In this document: positions 13,207-15,870 of the stretch, in pieces
Numbering within the stretch: the first letter of the stretch is position 1
How the letters are laid out: each line of letters opens with the position of its first letter
Source: an uncultured Eubacteriales bacterium
GTDB taxonomy: Bacteria > Bacillota > Clostridia > Oscillospirales > Acutalibacteraceae
Reading direction: 5' to 3'
Assembly: GCA_934466515.1 (NCBI GenBank)
Contig: CAKSLH010000015.1
Location: forward strand, 1-15,870
DNA length: 15,870 bases
Position numbers and translations under genes: made by a program
Notes under the pieces: model-generated
What the model was told of the DNA's origin: nothing
The model's input: only the letters and a program-made list of their open reading frames with translations
Database searches by the model: none

Positions 13207-13515
13207 TAAAAAAGGTATATTTAATATAAATACATCTATGAATTATTTGTGCCGTAAGGCACACATTAGTCTAATATCTAACATCTAATGTCTAAAATCT
13301 AAAACAATACCCCTCAGTCGCAATTAAATTGCGACAGCTCCCCTCTGTTTTTCGGTTACACCGAAAAAAGAAGGGAGCCTTGCTTTAGATTTTGCTGAAT
13401 CCCAAGCTTCCCCTTTAGTTGAAAGGGGAAGTGGCTCAGCCTTTTAGGCTGAGCCGATAGGGTTTGTTTATATCCGTGCCTTAAGGCACACATTCAAATA
13501 TAAAATCAGCAAAAT
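13207..13515. repeat. Gene-free stretch with heptad repeats and a cluster of palindromes
   Basis: No credible gene. From left to right: hairpin TGTGCC-GTAA-GGCACA (13248-13263); five 7-bp repeats (13269-13303); GTCGCAATT/AATTGCGAC (13317-13335); a compound hairpin GCTCCC...GGGAGC with inner TTTTTCGGT/ACCGAAAAA (13337-13378); CTTCCCCTTT/AAAGGGGAAG (13407-13431); GGCTCAGCC/GGCTGAGCC (13433-13455); a second GTGCC-TTAA-GGCAC (13476-13489). The two GTGCC hairpins lie in 19-bp direct repeats, GTGCCGTAAGGCACACATT (13249-13267) and a copy with one change (13476-13494). ATTTTGCTGA (13389-13398) is inverted at 13506-13515. The ACCCCTCAGTCGC...GACAGCTCCCC core resembles dispersed palindromic elements I recall from gut clostridial genomes; this was not checked against a database. 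Confidence 0.75.
13269..13303. repeat. Five tandem 7-bp repeats, RTCTAAH
   Basis: GTCTAAT, ATCTAAC, ATCTAAT, GTCTAAA and ATCTAAA follow each other without a gap. The core TCTAA is identical in all five. They start 63 bp after the stop codon of the RHH gene and lie inside the palindrome cluster. Confidence 0.8.
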
Positions 13516-13872
13516 TCAAATCTTATAAATTCTATGATAGGTGCATTCGCGGCATCCGAATTCTTCCTTATATTCGTATTTATCCTCTGCTAAAACCTTT
13601 CGCAAAAGCTTGCCGACATCCTGAGCCGCCTTTTCGGCGGCATCTTCGTGAGGCAACGATTTTAAATAGAATTCATAAATTTCCTGAATCGGTGTACCGT
13701 TCCAATCTCTGTTATCAAATCCGAATAAATCTCTTACCTTAAAGCTTTTACTGTCTGCGGCAGCCGTAAACCCATGAACCGCCCCGAGAATATAATTTTC
13801 CATAAGCTTTAAATCGCTTTCGCTTACCTTAGCTGTTATTTTCAATATTCTTTTATAGCTGTTTATAATCAT
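13516..13872 (-). CDS. Unrecognised 118-residue protein
   Basis: I do not recognise this family. It is a soluble protein without signal peptide or membrane helix, predicted largely helical, with mixed charge. Visible landmarks are ENYILGAVHGFTAAADSK (25-42), a central FDNRDWNGTPIQEIYEFYLK (52-71) with aromatic residues, a helix EKAAQDVGKLLRKVLAEDKY (80-99), and a C-terminal CREC (107-110) in a short charged tail, a possible metal-binding or redox CxxC. The start at 13872 has AGGAG at a good distance. It begins 15 nt after the stop of the collagen-like protein and must be co-transcribed with it, so a role linked to that protein (assembly, chaperone, regulation) is possible but unproven. It ends against the palindrome cluster, and the inverted copy at 13506-13515 touches its stop. 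Confidence 0.7.
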   Translation of the reverse strand: MIINSYKRILKITAKVSESDLKLMENYILGAVHGFTAAADSKSFKVRDLFGFDNRDWNGTPIQEIYEFYLKSLPHEDAAEKAAQDVGKLLRKVLAEDKYEYKEEFGCRECTYHRIYKI

Positions 13873-13887
13873 CTTTTATCTCCTTTA

Positions 13888-15870
13888 TCAATAATTTTTC
13901 GTCCAATCTTGTGAATATAAAAAAACATTACGATATCCATAAGTTGTTTCCCCAGATAAAGATTTAGATTTCCATCGAATTTCATATGACTCAGAAAGAG
14001 CTTTTGCGATTTTATTAGAATCAGATAAATCAACATTTACATAATTTTCATCAACAGAAATACTTGTTCCTGCTCCGAACCCTGACTGTCTAAAACTAAA
14101 ACTCAAGTAACTCATTCCATCTTTATCGCAAACCCATTTATCAATTTCGGACAGATTAACCTCTGTAACTCCTGATTTATAAAAAGAATATGCTCCAATA
14201 GTTGTAACACTATCCGGGATTGTTATGCTGGTTAAACTCGTACAACCCTCAAAAGCATGTTTACCTATTGTTTCAATCGAATTCGGTATAGTTATTTGTG
14301 ATAAGTTTGTTTTGTTTTTAAATCCGCTATCAATTATTTTTGTAACAGAAATTCCATTATATTCCTCCGGAATTTGCAAACTGTCAGAATTAAAATTTTC
14401 TGAAGCTCTTATTCCGTAAGTACCATTTTCCAATAAAACATAAACAAGATCTCCTACAGTTTCTTGAATTCCTGCTTGAACTGCTTTTACATTTGTTGAA
14501 GTCCATGTTGCTCCATTATCGGTCGAAATTTCCCACTCAGAATTATTAGGATTTATTCTTATTTTCGGAGTAATTCCGTCTTTACCGTCAACGCCGTCCT
14601 TGCCTTTAACAACACCAAGTGATACAGCTGTTTCGGATTCGGAATATTTTACAAGCAATTCGCCTGTAGCAGAATCGTAAGACAAAATCGGACTGTCTCC
14701 CTTATCGCCCTTTTCTCCCTTTTGCAGTGTGAAATAATCGTCTGCCTTTGAAGTATCGGTATAGCTTATCTTTAATTTATAATCGCTTGTAAGTTCTATT
14801 GACTTTATTCCGTTTCCTGTCTCGCCCTTTGCTCCTCTTAAGGATTTTGTTATCGTTATTATATTTCCGTCGGAAAGAGTTACTACAAGATAATCGTTTT
14901 CGTCTACTTTTACATTTTCAACAGAGGTTCCCTTTTCACCTTGAGCTCCTGTATCGCCCTTATCACCTTTTTCTCCTTGAGCACCGGTTGCACCGGTATC
15001 TCCTTTATCACCTTTGTCGCCCTTTTCTCCTTGGGCACCTGTAGCTCCGGTATCACCTTTATCGCCCTTATCGCCTTTTTCACCTTGGGCACCTGTGGCT
15101 CCGGTATCGCCTTTATCGCCCTTGTCGCCCTTATCACCTTTGTCGCCCTTTTCACCTTGAACGCCTGTGGCTCCGGTGTCACCTTTATCTCCTTTGTCGC
15201 CCTTTTCACCTTGGGCTCCTGTAGCTCCGGTGTCACCCTTATCTCCTTTGTCTCCCTTTTCTCCTTGGGCACCTGTGGCTCCGGTGTCACCTTTATCGCC
15301 CTTGTCGCCTTTTTCACCTTGAACGCCTGTGGCTCCGGTGTCTCCCTTATCTCCTTTGTCTCCCTTTTCTCCTTGGGTTCCTGTAGCTCCGGTATCACCT
15401 TTATCGCCCTTGTCGCCTTTTTCTCCTTGGGCTCCTGTAGCTCCGGTATCACCTTTATCGCCTTTGTCGCCCTTATCTCCTTTTTCTCCTTTAGGTCCTT
15501 TCACATTAAAAACATACTGTTTTGAAGAATCGGTAAGTGTTATTGTCATTTTCCCAGTTGTATCGTCTATTGTAATGTCCTTTATTCCTACACCGTCATT
15601 TCCTTTTGCGCCGTTTGTTCCCTTTAAGGAATTAAGCCAATCGGTTTCGGAAACGGAAGAATCTATTATTCCGTTTTTAACCGCAAGCTGATATGCCGAC
15701 TCGCCGTCGGCACCTTTTGCTCCTGCTGCTCCTGTATCGCCCTTATCTCCTTTATCACCCTGTGCTCCTTTTGCACCGGTGTCTCCTTTATCTCCCTTGT
15801 CACCTTTAGCTCCTGCCGCGCCGGTGTCTCCTTTTTCGCCCTTAAGGCTTGCTATCCATTCCGTTTCTGT
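13888..15870 (-). CDS. Collagen-like / BspA-type leucine-rich-repeat surface protein, N-terminus beyond the right edge
   Basis: At least 660 residues; the frame is open to 15870, so the ATG at 15549 is internal and the true start lies outside. In protein order: end of a module ETEWIASLKG; 15 Gly-x-y triplets (15840-15706); SAYQLAVKNG...SETDWLNSLKG (15699-15622); a short beta module (15588-15499); 63 Gly-x-y triplets (15498-14932) built from nine units like GDTGATGAQGEKGDKGDK; three more beta modules (14925-14836, 14808-14719, 14694-14605) joined by short Gly-x-y stretches; a GITPKIRINPN...STDNGATWTS module; BspA-like repeats such as LSQITIPNSIETIGKHAF (14373-14149); and a unique C-terminus ending WTKNY. 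No LPxTG or C-terminal anchor is seen. Probably an extracellular fibre or adhesin, trimeric through its collagen part (inference). The 118-residue gene follows 15 nt later. Confidence 0.88.
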   Translation of the reverse strand, partial: TETEWIASLKGEKGDTGAAGAKGDKGDKGDTGAKGAQGDKGDKGDTGAAGAKGADGESAYQLAVKNGIIDSSVSETDWLNSLKGTNGAKGNDGVGIKDITIDDTTGKMTITLTDSSKQYVFNVKGPKGEKGDKGDKGDKGDTGATGAQGEKGDKGDKGDTGATGTQGEKGDKGDKGDTGATGVQGEKGDKGDKGDTGATGAQGEKGDKGDKGDTGATGAQGEKGDKGDKGDTGATGVQGEKGDKGDKGDKGDKGDTGATGAQGEKGDKGDKGDTGATGAQGEKGDKGDKGDTGATGAQGEKGDKGDTGAQGEKGTSVENVKVDENDYLVVTLSDGNIITITKSLRGAKGETGNGIKSIELTSDYKLKISYTDTSKADDYFTLQKGEKGDKGDSPILSYDSATGELLVKYSESETAVSLGVVKGKDGVDGKDGITPKIRINPNNSEWEISTDNGATWTSTNVKAVQAGIQETVGDLVYVLLENGTYGIRASENFNSDSLQIPEEYNGISVTKIIDSGFKNKTNLSQITIPNSIETIGKHAFEGCTSLTSITIPDSVTTIGAYSFYKSGVTEVNLSEIDKWVCDKDGMSYLSFSFRQSGFGAGTSISVDENYVNVDLSDSNKIAKALSESYEIRWKSKSLSGETTYGYRNVFLYSQDWTKNY
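14932..15498 (-). repeat. Collagen-coding tandem repeat, 54-bp units
   Basis: Encodes 63 uninterrupted Gly-x-y triplets, mostly nine copies of an 18-residue unit GDTGATGxQGEKGDKGDK where x is A, T, V, A, A, V, A, A, A in order. The sixth copy has two extra GDK triplets and the ninth lacks one. DNA copies differ mainly at third codon positions. The two Val copies are exactly 162 bp (three units) apart, hinting at a larger duplication. Confidence 0.92.

Noticed and set aside
13207..13515. CRISPR array
   Set aside because: The direct repeats are only two copies (19 bp) or 7-bp tandem units without spacers, and no cas genes are present.
14910..15525. Long open frames on the plus strand and in another minus-strand frame across the collagen tract
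   Set aside because: They result from the repetitive, stop-free composition of the collagen repeat; the products are low-complexity and lack ribosome binding sites.
13888..15549. Complete 553-residue collagen-like gene starting at the ATG at 15549
   Set aside because: The same frame stays open upstream to 15870 and encodes more Gly-x-y triplets and a linker module; no ribosome binding site precedes 15549. The gene is partial.
14149..15870. Target gene of a diversity-generating retroelement
   Set aside because: Repeats and surface role suggested it, but there is no reverse transcriptase, template repeat or adenine-biased variable region in the window.

Overview
The window looks like chromosomal DNA from a low-to-mid GC member of the Firmicutes, most likely a gut-type clostridium of the Ruminococcaceae/Oscillospiraceae kind. 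This is inferred from strong AGGAGG ribosome binding sites, sigma-A type promoters, a FeoA-FeoA-FeoB operon with a FeoB-associated cysteine-rich protein, an ECF transporter S component next to a YwlG-like protein, and an intergenic palindrome cluster of a style common in such genomes. No rRNA, tRNA, CRISPR array, transposase or integrase was seen. Almost every gene is on the minus strand; the exceptions are an AraC-type regulator and a tiny ribbon-helix-helix protein.

Layout. (1) 1-191: 5' end of uronate isomerase uxaC (minus), divergent from an AraC/cupin regulator (326-1132, plus). The shared 134 bp hold an araC promoter bracketed by a 10-bp inverted repeat, and a hairpin over the araC start codon. 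(2) 1139-3281, minus: an HMA metal-binding protein, ThrH-like HAD enzyme, ECF S component and YwlG-like protein. The last pair ends at a terminator placed antisense inside the araC coding sequence. (3) 3413-6409, minus: an ABC transporter ATPase and an FtsX/MacB-type permease. (4) 6467-9657, minus: a four-gene ferrous iron operon (feoA, feoA, feoB, FeoB-associated protein) with a strong promoter and two DtxR-like palindromes in its leader. (5) 9819-11875, minus: a BrnQ branched-chain amino acid carrier and a TRIC/UPF0126 channel-like protein. (6) 11957-12930, minus: a TM2-domain protein and a DUF4352-type lipoprotein, divergent from a 46-residue RHH protein; three helically phased 10-bp repeats overlap the lipoprotein promoter. 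(7) 13207-13515: a gene-free stretch of heptad repeats and at least six palindromes. (8) 13516-15870, minus: an unrecognised 118-residue protein, preceded 15 nt upstream by a large collagen-like/BspA-like surface protein whose reading frame stays open to the right edge, so its N-terminus is missing.

The most interesting material is regulatory architecture (feo leader palindromes with stable RNA tetraloops, the RHH gene facing phased repeats, promoters whose -10 abuts a terminator-like hairpin, a terminator buried in a convergent gene) and the modular, nearly proline-free collagen-like protein with its orphan partner. I found no convincing wholly new multi-gene system; the best candidates are the RHH/lipoprotein/TM2 locus and the collagen-like protein with the 118-residue protein.
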